From assembly GCA_018466975.1 (NCBI GenBank), contig CM031558.1, forward strand, positions 2,976,001-3,040,000: a stretch of 64,000 nucleotides of DNA. The letters run 5' to 3'. The DNA is from Sparassis latifolia. Lineage: Eukaryota; Basidiomycota; Agaricomycetes; Polyporales; Sparassidaceae. The position numbers were made by a program, and so were the translations under genes. This document shows positions 33,736 through 45,733 of this stretch, piece after piece (within the stretch, counting starts at the first letter, position 1; each line of letters begins with the position of its first letter). The notes beneath the pieces were generated by a model that saw only the letters and a program-made list of their open reading frames with translations, was not told the origin of the DNA and did no database searches.

Positions 33736-36520
33736 CAGTGTTGTCATCGGGATATTTCAAAACTTGACTGACTTTATACGGCTCCTAGCATTGTCTCCTG
33801 GGCCATTACCAGTCAATCCTGCCGTTCCCGGAACAGATGGACCTACCGCAATTCAGCTAGGTGTAGTTCCTATCAAAGGGACTTGGAAAGTTATGAAGGA
33901 TCATGCGCAAAAATGTGCATATGTAACAGGTTCCGACCTTCAAGGTGTGGAGGCCAGAGCAGCTGCGCATGACCAGAACAAGGAGAATCATCCTCCGGCT
34001 CCTTCAGCACTGCCCTTCATGTTCTTACCAGGCCTAGATAGTCCATCAATTCCTTCGACACCACATCCTGCAAAAAGAATGAAGTCAACACGCACGAGCT
34101 TCGAAACCTTACCTTCCGATTCATCAGCACAGCCATGGCCAGCTGAACGCCAGCAGAACTTTGCACAGGACCTGTGCAAACTGTTCATCTCATGCGGGAT
34201 GGCTTGGAATATGGCCGATAATGCAGAGATGCAACTCTTCATGAGGAAATGGGTACCTGGAGCCAAGGTTCCCGATCGACGCTCATTGTCCGGAGTATAT
34301 CTTGATCGAGCATTTGATGAGGTAGAGTCGAGGACAACGATGAAGGTCAAGGGGAAGGTTGCTACTGGGCAATGTGATGGTTGGAAAAATGTGGCTAAGA
34401 CGTCGGTTGTTACATCAATGATGACGGTAGAACATGAGGTAAGGAAGACCTACTGTTAGCCATGACAAAGGATGTCAACTGATATGCACATTACAGGCCT
34501 ACCTTGTTCGGACGCATGACATGTCGGGTGAACCGAAAACAGGAGACAGGTTGTTGGAACTTGTCAGAGCAGACATAAAGTACATGTCAGAGAAATATGG
34601 AGTCAAGACCATTGGCTGGTGCACCGATGACGGTCCGGATGGGAAGAAAATGCGGCGGTTGTTAAGCGTGGTCATGGCGTGCATTATCTGTGTGGTTTGC
34701 TGGTCCCATCAGATTCAACTCATTGTGGGCGAGTACCTAACCATACCTGAGATCCTCGAGGCCATTGTTCAAGCTCAAGAGATAATCAAATGGTTCAATA
34801 GTCACGGAGCTGCGCTGGACCTCTTCGAAAAGGAGCAGGAGTTGACTTATACTGATGCAACTCGAGTACTCGCCCTCATCTTGCCCTGTGTCACTCGTTG
34901 GACAGCACACTTTCTCTCTATCTCGCGTTTGCTGGATTTGTCGCTCGCCATGAAGTTGTGTTGTGCGCGGCATGCGGACAAGCTCCTGATCTGTGCCGGT
35001 AAGACCGCCGATGTCAAGGCGAAAGCCCTGAGCATCCTTAACACTGTGAAGGCCGATGAATTCTGGAAGAAACTTGTCAGGTGAGTTAAGACCTAATCAG
35101 TCTGTGAAAGGTCCCTAACAGCCATTGGTTGCAGGATTCGAACTCACCTTGAGCCACTTGCAATCGCGACGAACATCACTCAGGCCCCCCATACCCGACT
35201 TGACCATGTCCTCTTGACACTCGCCAATCTCTATCGCATCTACAGCTCCCCTGACACAGAGGATCAAGTCCAGTCCAAGATTCTCGATAGTCTCGAGAAA
35301 CGGTGGAAAAAGGCAGACCAGGATGTCTTCATCTTGGCGGTCTTCTTCAATCCATATACCCGGGGTCGCTGCTTCGATCGCGCTGCACTCACGAAGAATG
35401 CGCTCACTGCCATGGCGAAGCGGGTCTTCAAACGAGTCTTCGGCGAAGACACCAACAATGATTTTGTGCGTGCTCTAGGAGATTATTTGAAGGTACAGGG
35501 AGAGTTCACACGAGAGGCGATGGAATTAGATCAGGGCAAAGCTCTTGCAGATGAGGACGGAGAGGTGCGTAACTATCAAACATGACGTCCTGCACAGTTC
35601 TGATTCTACTTGCAGGATATTGATCTTGTCTCCATATGGTCTGCAATCGACACTTCCAATGACGAGATATCACTAGGTCGAAACGGGGTGACAAAGCTCG
35701 CGATTCTGCTACTCAGTGTCATCGCTAATTCGGCCAGCTGCGAGCGCGCGTTCAGTGAATTCGGCATCACTCACACGAAACTTCGCAACCGCATTGCCTG
35801 CGTCAAGGTTCACAAGGGCACAACGGTCAAAATGGATACTCGTCGAATTCATACTGCGGCTGGTCTTACGAACCCACGGAAAAAGCGGAAATTTGGCCAG
35901 GATTCCCCGAGCCAGGAGACTTTGCCTTGCGCTGAGATTGCGCTACCGTTATCACTGACTGATGACAGCCTGGGAGAAGGCACATTTCGCGAATTGGGCG
36001 AGCAATTACAGATGGATTCAATTGAAGCCAATGGCGACACGGAGGATGACCACGATATCGTAGCCAGCGGTCCCCTTATCCTCTCCCCTTCCAGCTCTTT
36101 CGAGGCCACACCACAGCCCAGGAAAACAAGTATTCCATTGAGGGCCCTCTTCCTCTATCCTACTGTCGGTGCATCCAATGGTAATGACTCGGAACCCGGG
36201 CTTGATTTTTATTGGCACGGAGGGATGAAAAATTATGCTCAAGAGCTTGCACAGTATGATCTCCTCCATACTATACAGGGATCAGAACCTATAGGCACCG
36301 GTTCTAGTACTTAATATACCTCCATATCCCTCCTGAAGCTGTCGCGAAGCCGTTGAACCTACCCACATCGTTTAAGTAGACCTGTCTGAAAGAAGTAATA
36401 ATATTTGCTTACATATTTACTCACGTTTTTGATTGACCGGTCAAATTTGACTGACTTCTTTGACGGTCTGACTGACATTCCTTGACTGACGGGGGTCTGA
36501 CGGGGTCAGTGACAACACTG
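33736..36520 (+). mobile_element. hAT-family DNA transposon (about 2.8 kb)
   Basis: The ends carry an 11-bp terminal inverted repeat: CAGTGTTGTCA at 33736-33746 and its reverse complement TGACAACACTG at 36510-36520. Hairpin-prone GACTGAC motifs are repeated just inside the right end. The interior encodes a hAT transposase. The 8-bp flanks (AAATTGGT and CTCAGCCG) do not match, so no target duplication is visible; rearrangement or a wrong left end is possible. Confidence 0.65.
33893..36314 (+). CDS. hAT transposase, N-terminus short (about 752 aa)
   Basis: Four exons are read: 33893-34438, 34497-35080, 35135-35564 and 35616-36314. The catalytic-core region includes TGQCDGWKNVAKTSVV and IGWCTDDGPDGKKMRR (DUF659/RNase H-like), then LPCVTRWTAHF. 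The C-terminal hAT dimerisation signature is KLAILLLSVIANSASCERAFS. The usual N-terminal BED zinc finger is missing: only its last part may survive (WKVMKDHAQKCAYVTG), and the frame is open upstream without an ATG to the left terminus. The core frame is intact, so decay is recent or limited. The start is arbitrary, being the first in-frame ATG. Confidence 0.75.
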
Positions 36521-37186
36521 CTCAGCCGCTCACCGCTAGCATCCCTTTGGCAATGTACTGCACAGTACTATTTGAATCTGACATTTACCTAGAGTTCCTG
36601 AGCTCGTGTATATGAGGACTATAGCTGTCGAACAACAGAGAAATCCCTACTGACCCTCTGCCCGATCTTTAGTTGATCTTGAAAACATGACTATCATGGG
36701 CCTCGGTCTCTGCATGCAGCTATGCAATTCTGGACCTCTCTGTTTGAGGTCGGACATGACCAAACAACATACTGCACATGGACCTGGGAGCAATGTATAA
36801 AGGTGGAAGAAGTCAGGTCTTTCTGTAGTGCTTGGTTGTTATTTGTTGCACCCATAGCCCTAGTACATACCATAAAAATGTCCAATTCAAACACTAGCTC
36901 ATCTCGAGCCATTCCTGGGCACAGTCTTCACAGCCGGTCTACCTCCCTGTGTGCAGTGCCATGATGGACAATGCAATCCTGGCGAAGGGAATTCAAAAAA
37001 TATAATTTTGGTGTGACATGCTGTGACTATTTGGCTACAACAAACAACTTTTACAGAATCGAGAACGCAGTTTCATGTGCAAAGCACTGTAGACCCCGCT
37101 GCAGTCATTTTTTCTACTGTGTAACTGAACTTGCAGAGTCGAAAGTTATGCAGGAATCTAAATTTGATTTGTTTGGCCCAAGGTTA
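36521..37186. other. Spacer between hAT and copia elements
   Basis: No coding frame or repeat is recognised. It ends with GGTTA, the left copy of the copia target duplication (37182-37186). Confidence 0.6.
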
Positions 37187-37604
37187 TGTTAGAGGTCACG
37201 AGCGACGGAGCTAAGTAAATAAATGAGAGTCTCAGTGCTCCGTCGTCTAGCGTTCGGACACTAAGTGTATTGCATACCTAAGTAAATAAATGAGAGTCTT
37301 CGTCGCATCAGTAAGCTACTCGGGTATGCGGATAAGTAGGTAAGCTCACCTCAGTGCTCCGTCGTCTAGCGCTCGGACACTGAGGAGTGCGCTCATACTC
37401 TAGGTTATAAGGTAGCTACGGCATCGGTTTCGGTAAACTAAAAGAGCGGGATTGTTTCGAACGTGAATGGGACAGCGAACGTGTATGTATATATTCAGTA
37501 GGTCCATTTCCTCTCTCGTACTCCCTTCGATCACTGTGCGTGCATCCACGCACGCACCCTGTCTCGTCTTCCTCGGCTTCCATGGGACATGATGAACACC
37601 AACA
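37187..37604 (-). repeat. 3' LTR of the copia element
   Basis: 418 bp, TG...CA ends. It contains internal direct repeats of CTAAGTAAATAAATGAGAGTC and of GTGCTCCGTCGTCTAGCG. It is nearly identical to the 422-bp LTR at 42071. Confidence 0.95.
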
Positions 37605-37615
37605 CGCCCCCTCAA
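37605..37615 (-). other. Polypurine tract of the copia element
   Basis: On the minus strand TTGAGGGGGCG lies immediately before the 3' LTR. The gag-pol stop codon TGA falls inside it. Confidence 0.75.
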
Positions 37616-40600
37616 GTGCCATGGAGGCCCATGAGTGACGCGAGATGTTCCACCTTCATGCGCGGCAAGCTCTTCGTGAAGAGGTCGGCGGGCATGTCTT
37701 CTGTGCGACGGTAGAGCAGGATGATGATGGCGGAGTCGACGGCCTCACGCAGGAAGTGGTAGCGGATGTCGATGTGTTTCGTGCGGGCGTGGTATGCGTT
37801 GTCCTTCGCGAGCGCGATAGCTGAGCGGTTGTCCGTGTGGAGTCGTAGGGCGAATTTATTGATGTCCGGGTCGAGAATGTCAGCAAGAAGGTAGCGCACC
37901 CAGATCGCTTCTTTCGCGGCATGCGTGAGCGCGATGTACTCGGCCTCCGTGCTTGATAGCGCGACGACCGGCTGCTTTTTCGCAGACCACGAGACTGCAC
38001 CACCATCAATGAGGAAGACATACCCCGAGATAGAATGCCTGTGCTCGGACGAGCCCCAATCCGTGTCTGAGAATCCTTCGACTCCATCGCGCGTCCGCCC
38101 GTAAGTAAGCCACCTCTCGCGCGTACCCTTCAGGTACCGCAAGACGCACTTCGTGGCCTCCCAGTGCGCACGTCCCGGGTTCTGCATGAACTGCGAGAGC
38201 GCCGTTACCGCGAACGCGATGTCTGGCCGCGTCCCGAGCGCCGCGTACATGAGCGAGCCAATCGCCTCACGATACGGTACGTTCCGCATGTCCTCGAACT
38301 CGCGTGGCGTCGAGGGGCATTGTCGAATGCTGAGGATCGCACCGGGTTCAAGGGGAGTGGAGAGCGGCTTGGCATCTTCGAGGTTGAACCGTGCCACAAT
38401 ACCGTCGATGTACGCGCGCTGCGAAAGTGACAGGGTTCGAGCGGCTCGATCACGGCGTACCTCGATGCCCAAGATCCAGTGCATCTCACCGAGGTCAGTC
38501 ATCTCAAAGTGCTTGCTGATTTCCGTCTTGAACCAGAGTACTGCACTGTTCGTGCCCGCGATCGTTGTGTCGTCAACGGAGAGTGCGATGATCAGAGTGA
38601 TGGAGTCATTGTCTTCATCCAGGTAAAATACGCAGTGATCAACAAGGCTGCGCGAGAGTCCCATCTCGTCAAGTGCGGCGGAAATCTTCTTGAACCACTG
38701 GCGGCCCGACTGCTTGAGTCCATAAATCGCGTGTCGCAGGTGGCACACCCAGTGCTCCCTCCCGCGTTCGGCCTGCCCGGGTGGCTGCTTCATGAAAATA
38801 TCCTCTTCGAGTTCAGCATTGAGGTATGCACCCTTGACGTCCATCTGGTGCACATCCCAGTCGTGGCATACGGCGAGTGCGAGGATGATCCGGATCGATG
38901 CGAGCTTGGCAACGGGTGCGAACGTGTCGTTAAAGTCGACACCCGGCACCTGCGTGAAGCCTTGCGCGACGAGACGGGCCTTGTAGGACTCTATCTCGCC
39001 ATTTGCATTGTGCTTGATCCTGAAGACGAATTTTGAACCGACAATGTTAGTATTCTCAGGCGGTTCAATGAGATCATACGTGTGATGGTCACGAAGGTTT
39101 TGCATCTCTTTTTCAATCGCCTGCTGCCACTGCGGCCAGTCCGGGCTTTGCATGGCTTCCTCGAGGGATCGCGGCTCTTGACCTTCGTGCACTGCGAGTG
39201 CGGCTGGCATTGCAAAGATGGGTTCATCTTCCTCACTCTCGCTGTCCTCACTATCCTCGACTGTCATGGCTGTCGCACCCATTAAGTCCCCTGGCTGGAG
39301 CTCCTTTGGGTACTTCGGCTGACTCTTGCGCCCATCCATAACGCCTGAGCCGTCGTTGAGACGCTTCACGTATGCAGAGGCCTTGCGTGTGCGTTGCGAG
39401 CGTCCGGTGCCACTCTCGGAATCGGACTTTGCACTTGCAGGTTCTTTTGCTGCGGCATCAGAGGATGGTGTCAGAGATGCAGTGGGAGATGTCGCGGGAG
39501 GTGCTGCCTGAGTTTTGGAGGTGCGTGGCTCGTATTCTGGCTCCTGTGCGGGTGCAGAAGATGTTGCCGGTGAGGTCAGGACGACTGTCTCCTTCGCCCC
39601 CTTGGGCTGAGCCTCATCAGCAACGATGAGCTGATTGATGAAGCGGACATTTCGCTCCACCGAGACGCTGCGCTTCTCGGGCCAGTACACACGGTAGCCC
39701 TTGCTCTTGTCACTATACCCGACAAAGCGGCCTGCATGTGCCTTCGACTCGAGTTTGTCCGCATCTTCAATGCGTACCCATACTTTTGCGCCAAACTCAT
39801 GGAGGTCGTGGAGGTCGGGAAGCTTGCCATAGCGTGCCTCGTATGGAGTCTTCCCGTCGAGCGCACGTGTCGATGTCCGGTTCTTCAGCCACGTCGCGTG
39901 CATAAGTGCCTCACCCCAGAGACTCTTAGGCAGCTCTGCTGTGATCAGCATTGCACGGGCATGCTCTGGCAGGGTTCTGTTGATACGCTCTGCGAGCCCA
40001 TTGTGCTGCGGCGTGTCATGGACGATGAGTCGGGAGATGGTGCCTTGCACTTCAAGGTGATCCTTGAATGCTTGGCTGAGATACTCGCCCCCTCGATCTG
40101 ACTGGAGGGCTTTGATGGCCTTGCCATCCTGTGTCCTCAGTCATGCCTCAAATGATTTGTAAGCGGAGAAGGTGCCTGACTTCACTCGCAGCAGGTAGAG
40201 GTCGGTCCATCGCGTCGCATCATCCGTGAATGAAGTGAAGTACCGTTTTCCTCCAAGGGTTTCAGTGCGTGCCGGGCCCCAGACATCTGAGTGGATCTGG
40301 TCACCGAGCTCCTTCGCACGTCCTCCTTCTCGTTCCTTCGGCACTGGCTGGCGTGTGATTTTTGCCTGTATGCAGGACTCACAGTTCTTGTCTGGGCTGG
40401 CCTTGTCTGTCAGCTGTATGCCTTTGACTCGGCTTTCACGGACAAGACGCTCAGCGATTGCAGGTGCAATGTGTCCCATGCGGCAGTGGAAGTCCATGAT
40501 GGAGAGCGAGACGAGAGCGCACTCATCTTTGCTCTCCTCTGCGACTGATGCTACCTCCCTTGACTTCGGGTGCTCGACTTTATACAGCCCGTTCGTCGAG

Positions 40601-42066
40601 GGGATGTGCCCAATTGTGCGGGAGTGTCGACGTGAGTATAAACGACACTCGCCATTCTCGAAGGTGGTGGAATAGCCCGCAGCATCCGCTCGTGCAATTG
40701 AGATGAGGGCGAATGCAATCTCGGGTGCGTACAGAACATCTTCGAGCATCACAGTCGTTGACTGATCACCGTTTGGGATTTCGATCCTCATGGTGCCTTC
40801 GCCAGTCGCATGGAACTTGCGCCCATCAGCTGCGGTGATGGGCTTCAAGCCGATGGCCTTGAACGTGACAAATGCATCACGATATGGGGACATGTGGCGG
40901 GTTGCGCCGCTGTCGTAGACTTCGACCTTGACCTCGGATGGCTTTGCAGCAAGCGCAGTGCTGTCAAAGGTGGCAGTGAATGCGTGGTCAGTCGTGCTGT
41001 CACCAACAGCTGCGTTTGCTGCGGGTTTTCCCTTCGCATTCTTGCTTCCGCTGCTGTCCTTCTTTGGTGACTGGTCCTTCGGTCCCTGGCCCTCCTTTCC
41101 GCCGCCCTCGCGCCAGCAGTCATGCGAGAAGTGGCCCTTTCGGCCACAGTTGTAGCACTCCATGTCCTTGGACTTCGCGCCACGTCCGCGACTCTTGGAA
41201 CGTGAGCGCGAGCACATGTCTGCCTTCACCGAGAGCGCGGACTCTGGCTTCAGGTGTGCCTTCCGCCGGTCGTGCTCTTCAAGGATGCTGGCCAGAAGGT
41301 CATCAGCAGAAAGTGTTGTCTTCGCTACGCGCGCGGCAGTGGAGAGGGCCTGCAGGAGTGGACTGAACGTCTCCGGAAGTGACGCGAAGACATGAGCAGA
41401 GAAGTCGGCATCGGAAATCGGCGCTCCCATGGACGCCAATTCCTCGCGTATCTTCGCGAGTGTGTCGAGGTGGGCTCGCACATCGGCTCCTTCCTCGCAC
41501 TTCGTGTTCTGCAGACGAGTCCGCAGAGCGCCCGAGTACATATCGGACTTACTCTCGTACTCGTTCTGCACGGCGAGCCATACATCCGCCGCGGTACCCA
41601 GCTTCTTCACGCGAAGAAGTAGCTGGTCGCTGATCGTGCCGTAGATCTGCTGTCGCGCCGCATATTCCTTCTGCACGTACTCATCCAACTTCTGCTCAGC
41701 AGCCTCCACTGTCTTCAAGTACTCCTCTGGTGTCATAGAAGACTGGGCCTGTCTGGCGGCTGGTGTCGTGGTGGCAGAGGTCGTTGTCGTGCCGGTGCCC
41801 GTGGTTGCGGTCGTCGACGCAGCAGTGGCTGGCGTCGTGGAAGCCGTCATCGCGGCCTGCGCGGGCGATGGCATCGGGAATGGAGGAGGGTTTGGCGGCC
41901 TGCGAGCCGTCCCCTGAAGATGTCGCAACAGCCCTCGGGAGCCCATGACGGTGAACATGTGCTCCTTGTACGTAATCCAGTTGGAGCCGTCGGCTGCCAA
42001 CTTCGGGACGATGTTGAGGTGAGACAGGTGGGATTCCGAGGTGAGCGACATAGCGGCGGGGCTCAT
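37612..42066 (-). pseudogene. Copia gag-pol polyprotein with one in-frame TGA
   Basis: A single frame spans 1484 codons, broken only by TGA at 40141-40143. Order along the product: gag; zinc knuckle CYNCGRKGHFSHDC; protease DSGATRHM; gag-pre-integrase; integrase HxxxH/CxxC and first Asp (IHSDVWGP); the TGA; second integrase part (HDTPQHNGLAERINRT); reverse transcriptase (QMDVKGAYLNAEL, SVDDTTIAG); and RNase H (SSTEAEYIALT, HTDNRSAIAL, HIDIRYHFLRE). The TGA sits in the integrase core where tryptophan is usual, so it is probably an inactivating mutation and not programmed readthrough. All other motifs are intact. Confidence 0.92.
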
Positions 42067-42070
42067 AACC
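42059..42070 (-). other. Copia primer-binding site matching initiator tRNA-Met anticodon arm
   Basis: Directly inside the 5' LTR the minus strand reads GGTTATGAGCCC. Its complement GGGCTCATAACC is the anticodon stem-loop of initiator tRNA-Met, as in Drosophila copia and yeast Ty5, which prime from a half-tRNA. The ATG within it is the gag start codon. Confidence 0.8.
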
Positions 42071-42492
42071 TGTTAGAGGTCACGAGCGACGGAGCTAAGT
42101 AAATAAATGAGAGTCTCAGTGCTCCGTCGTCTAGCGTTCGGACACTAAGTGTATTGCATACCTAAGTAAATAAATGAGAGTCTTCGTCGCATCAGTAAGC
42201 TACTCGGGTATGCGGATAAGTAGGTAAGCTCACCTCAGTGCTCCGTCGTCTAGCGTTCGGACACTGAGGGGAGTGCGTACTCATACTCTAGGTTATAAGG
42301 TAGCTACGGCATCGGTTTCGGTAAACTAAAAGAGCGGGATTGTTTCGAACGTGAATGGGACAGCGAACGTGTATGTATATATTCAGTAGGTCCATTTCCT
42401 CTCTCGTACTCCCTTCGATCACTGCGCGTGCGTCCACGCACGCGCCCTGTCTCGTCTTCCTCGGCTTCCATGGGACATGACGAACACCAACA
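42071..42492 (-). repeat. 5' LTR of the copia element
   Basis: 422 bp, TG...CA ends, pairs with 37187-37604. Differences are mostly single substitutions plus small length changes near GGACACTGAGG. Confidence 0.95.
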
Positions 42493-43340
42493 GGTTACTC
42501 ATTCAAGTGGTGCAATCCACATTCTTGGGATGTTCTCGTCGATTCTTCTCAAATGGCAAGCAACATCATTGATCTCGAACTTGAGTACTCGGTGCCTTTC
42601 TTGCACGAAGAATGGATTGGGACAGGAAGGGAATATCCAGTAAATCCACCCTTGCACATCTACCAGGCTCAAAAGGACATGCTTTCCATACCCAAAAAAT
42701 TTCTAGCCCATTCAGCTGCATGGTGGGGCTGATAGGCTGCGAATGGCGATGCAGCTGTTCCGCAAGCAGGAGAAGACTCAGGGAGGCGAAGGTGATCACT
42801 AATTGTACTGTCGAGTACAGTAGCATAGTAATTATATTATGTGTCTTGTACTCATTCGCTACAGCACACTAGACAATGGTCCGGACAAAAATCAGTCTCT
42901 GTAGAGGCCATAGAGGGAATCCGGACAAAAAATGGTGTTTCTGGGGGCCATCTTGACGATCCGGACACGAAATATGGTCCCACGAGGCCATCTCCGCAAT
43001 CCGGACAAACTTTGGGCAAAATTGGCATGGCCGGACGAGTAGGTACTGATGATGGGTGACCACATTGATTCAGCCATTCCACTGGAGATGCATGCATTCC
43101 ACTCAGGAATAAGAAGGATCAAGAGTATATTTTCAAAACGCGTATGCACCCTGTGAGCTTTGATTTGTGATGATAATTGAGGCGGTTTGCAGTTCGTGTC
43201 CGACAGTTAAAAAAGAGGAACTGCCCAACGTGCGTTACAGGTTTCAGAAAACAATTCATGTCATGCGAAATGTACACGGCTTGAATAATATGTAGATAGC
43301 AAACAACATCCAACATCCACCTATTAACCCGGATCCGGCT
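42493..43340. other. Intergenic between copia and P450
   Basis: No gene is recognised. It holds the right copy of the GGTTA target duplication and the 40-bp tandem repeat described separately. Confidence 0.6.
42881..43039 (+). repeat. Tandem minisatellite, 40-bp period
   Basis: Three full 40-bp units begin CCGGACA at 42881, 42921 and 42961. A 30-bp partial unit begins at 43001 and a last stub CCGGACGAG at 43031. GGCCAT recurs at the same position in each full unit. The period is not a multiple of three and no frame crosses it, so it is non-coding. Confidence 0.85.
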
Positions 43341-45301
43341 TCACAAAGGTGTGAATCTTAAGAGCGCCTGTGGCGTGACAGTGAATTGTGCCTTATCAAA
43401 CCCGATCTCCCCAATAGTTTCGATGCGGTACTTCCTCAGCGCCTTCATCGCGACGAGCTTGACAATGAGCAGCGCGAAGTTCTTTCCGAGGCACTGGCGT
43501 GGACCAAGGCCGTAGCGCCAAAACGCATGGCGGTACTTGTTGGGCAGCATCTCGGTGAAGCGGGAGGGGCGGAAAGTCTGCGCGTCCGTGCCCCATACGG
43601 AGGGGTTCGTGTTCAGATGATAAGTAGACACGCACACGGACGTTCCGCGGGGCACGCGGTACCCGCTGATTGTCTTATCGACGGATATCACTGCGGGCGG
43701 ATCAGCCATTACTCGACGCTGGTCAAGGAAAGAGCATCTGACCTTCGGGGATGTTGTACCATAGCACGGGATGCAGTCGTGCGGACTCGGAGTGCACGAG
43801 GTGTAGAATATTCGTGGTAGATGAGAGGTAAGCCTCGAGCGCCTTCGGATTGGACTCGTCGACTGCCAGTACCTCAGCACGCACTTCTTCCTGTATCTCT
43901 GGGTAGAGTCCGAGGTCGACAAGCAGCCACGCCTGTGCGACGGACGTGACGTCAATGTTGGCGAACAGGATCTCATCCAGAGTTTGGTGGAACTGAGGCG
44001 AAGTTAGTACTGAGTGCATTTGTTAAATGTTCATCGCGCACCTCGTCTTCTGAGATGAGTCCATCAACGACAGATGTATACATCCGTGCAGCCACAGTGT
44101 CGTGACCACGCTATTATTGGCGAGAGATTAGTACGCAGTAATAAGTCGACGTTAGGAACACGCCTTTTCAGATTCAGCAACGATCTCCCGGTTAAACGAC
44201 TTATAGCCGTCCTTGAACGCACGAAGGCTCTGGTTCGCTGCCGTGGGCATGACGCGGTACCACCAGTGGGTCGCATACGAATTTCCGATCGCATTTGCCA
44301 TACATTCATCATGAATCGGATGGAGTGCCCACAGCCTTGCGTACCACTCTCAAATGGTTAGTACCGACATAGGGTGGGGATAAGTTAGACTTACATCGGG
44401 TGTCAAGGTCTCTCCGTAAGTCGATTTTGAGATGACCTTGAACGGCAGCTCTTTCGTGGCTGCAATAGCCTGGATTTCAAACGGATCAGAGGTATTTGGT
44501 CCCATCGCGGTCGCTTGGGGACTGGAGCGCAGTGCTTCAATCCATTCGACGAAGTCCGACTTCATGTAGGGAATCGCATCTAGGGCCATTTTCTGAGAGA
44601 GGTTATAAGTGCCTGAGGGTAAAATCGCGAAAAATACCCACTCGTACAAAATGCGGATCCAAGGAGTTCCGGATGCGCTTCCAGGAGTAACCATACTGAA
44701 ATCCTACAGCCTTACTCAAGAATCTAGATATATAGGTGATTAGTAGAAAACGTAGCAGAGTAAGAAGAATCCTACCGTGTCATATAGTCTCCGAAGCTAG
44801 CGCCCAAGGCTTTCTTGTGAGCCTTATCCTCGTCCCGTCCCAATGCATCCTTGTAGTACACTTTGATATCCTCTGGCGACGTCAGGACACTGAAAAGATG
44901 TCAGTACGATGCAACTGATTGCAACTGTGGTCTTTCTTCCGGCACGAAATCGCTCTCCGTAACGCGACGCGCACGAATGACACTCACAGCTCACGGATTT
45001 TGCCCGCCTGGAACGTGTATATAGGGCCTAGCTCCTTCAGCAACCGGTCACCTATCTCCTTGCCATGACTAAACCGCGAGAAACGCGTGTCTTCGTCCGC
45101 GTGAGGCAGGGCTTCGCCTCTCCCGTTGACGATCGGTACGCTGGAAGGACTTTGCGCAAAGCTCCTTCTGAGCTTCCACGAAACGGCAACCAAAGCAGCC
45201 GCAAGCGCGTAGATAGACCAAGAGATTGGAGCAGAGGCATAGGCATTCACAGCTGGAATGAGATACGACGTGAATGTCATGGTTGAGTTTGCTGCATCCA
45301 T
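43341..45301 (-). CDS. Cytochrome P450 monooxygenase
   Basis: The start at 45301 opens a membrane-anchored N-terminus (ISWSIYALAAALVAVSWKL). Exons follow down to a TGA at 43341. Visible P450 landmarks: the K-helix ExxR in HSESARLHP, the PERF-type FRPSRF, and the heme-binding loop YGLGPRQCLGKNFA, with Tyr where Phe is usual. The I-helix region (EILFANIDVTSVAQAW) has AN-IDVTS in place of the common AGxDTT. The intron at 44163-44111 begins GCGTGT (GC-AG type). The splice around 44640-44590 is the least certain. The substrate is unknown. It is followed upstream by a dioxygenase and a transporter on the same strand, suggesting a joint pathway. Confidence 0.85.
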
Positions 45302-45733
45302 GACCGGAAGGAGAACACAGGCGAGAAACGACGATGTTAGATGTTTTATTGCAAAGCCATGACTATCCCGGGAGATGGAGAGGTGTCACTGGAAAAGAAA
45401 ATACAGCCTGGGTCAGCGTAGTCCTCCACGGACAAACTTTCGTCTCGCGTCGGGTGCGTGCACGCTAGCCGCGGATGTGGATAGATAGCGATCATCTTGT
45501 TCTCAAGGGACTGCAGACTGCGTTGGAGATGTCGACAAGGGGAGGTGCAAGGAGAGAAATAGCTGACCAACACTATAATATACATTGGCGCCCGCACCCA
45601 CAAGCGCCCACAAGGCGCTTTCATCTCACTCAGCAGTATTGAACGTCATAGCATGAATACGCTCCATTTCGAACGGTACAGACATGGCCACAGAATTACG
45701 TTCCAAATCTCCGCCAATAGACCATTGGGCGAC
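45302..45733. other. P450 promoter / intergenic
   Basis: The interval separates the P450 start from the stop of the dioxygenase gene. No conserved element is recognised. Confidence 0.5.

Larger units (their letters stand above)
37187..42492 (-). mobile_element. Complete Ty1/copia LTR retrotransposon (5.3 kb)
   Basis: Two LTRs (37187-37604 and 42071-42492) both begin TGTTAG and end CCAACA. The element is flanked by a perfect 5-bp target duplication GGTTA (37182-37186 and 42493-42497). The internal region encodes gag-pol on the minus strand in the order gag, protease, integrase, reverse transcriptase, RNase H, which defines copia. A primer-binding site and polypurine tract sit at the expected places. 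The LTRs differ by only about ten changes, so the insertion is young. Confidence 0.95.

Noticed and set aside
40141..40143. Programmed stop-codon readthrough separating gag-integrase from pol
   Set aside because: Copia elements normally use one frame, and the TGA lies inside the integrase core, not at a gag/pol boundary.
42881..43039. CRISPR-like array (repeats of 40-bp period)
   Set aside because: The units are contiguous and diverged with no unique spacers, and the genome is eukaryotic.
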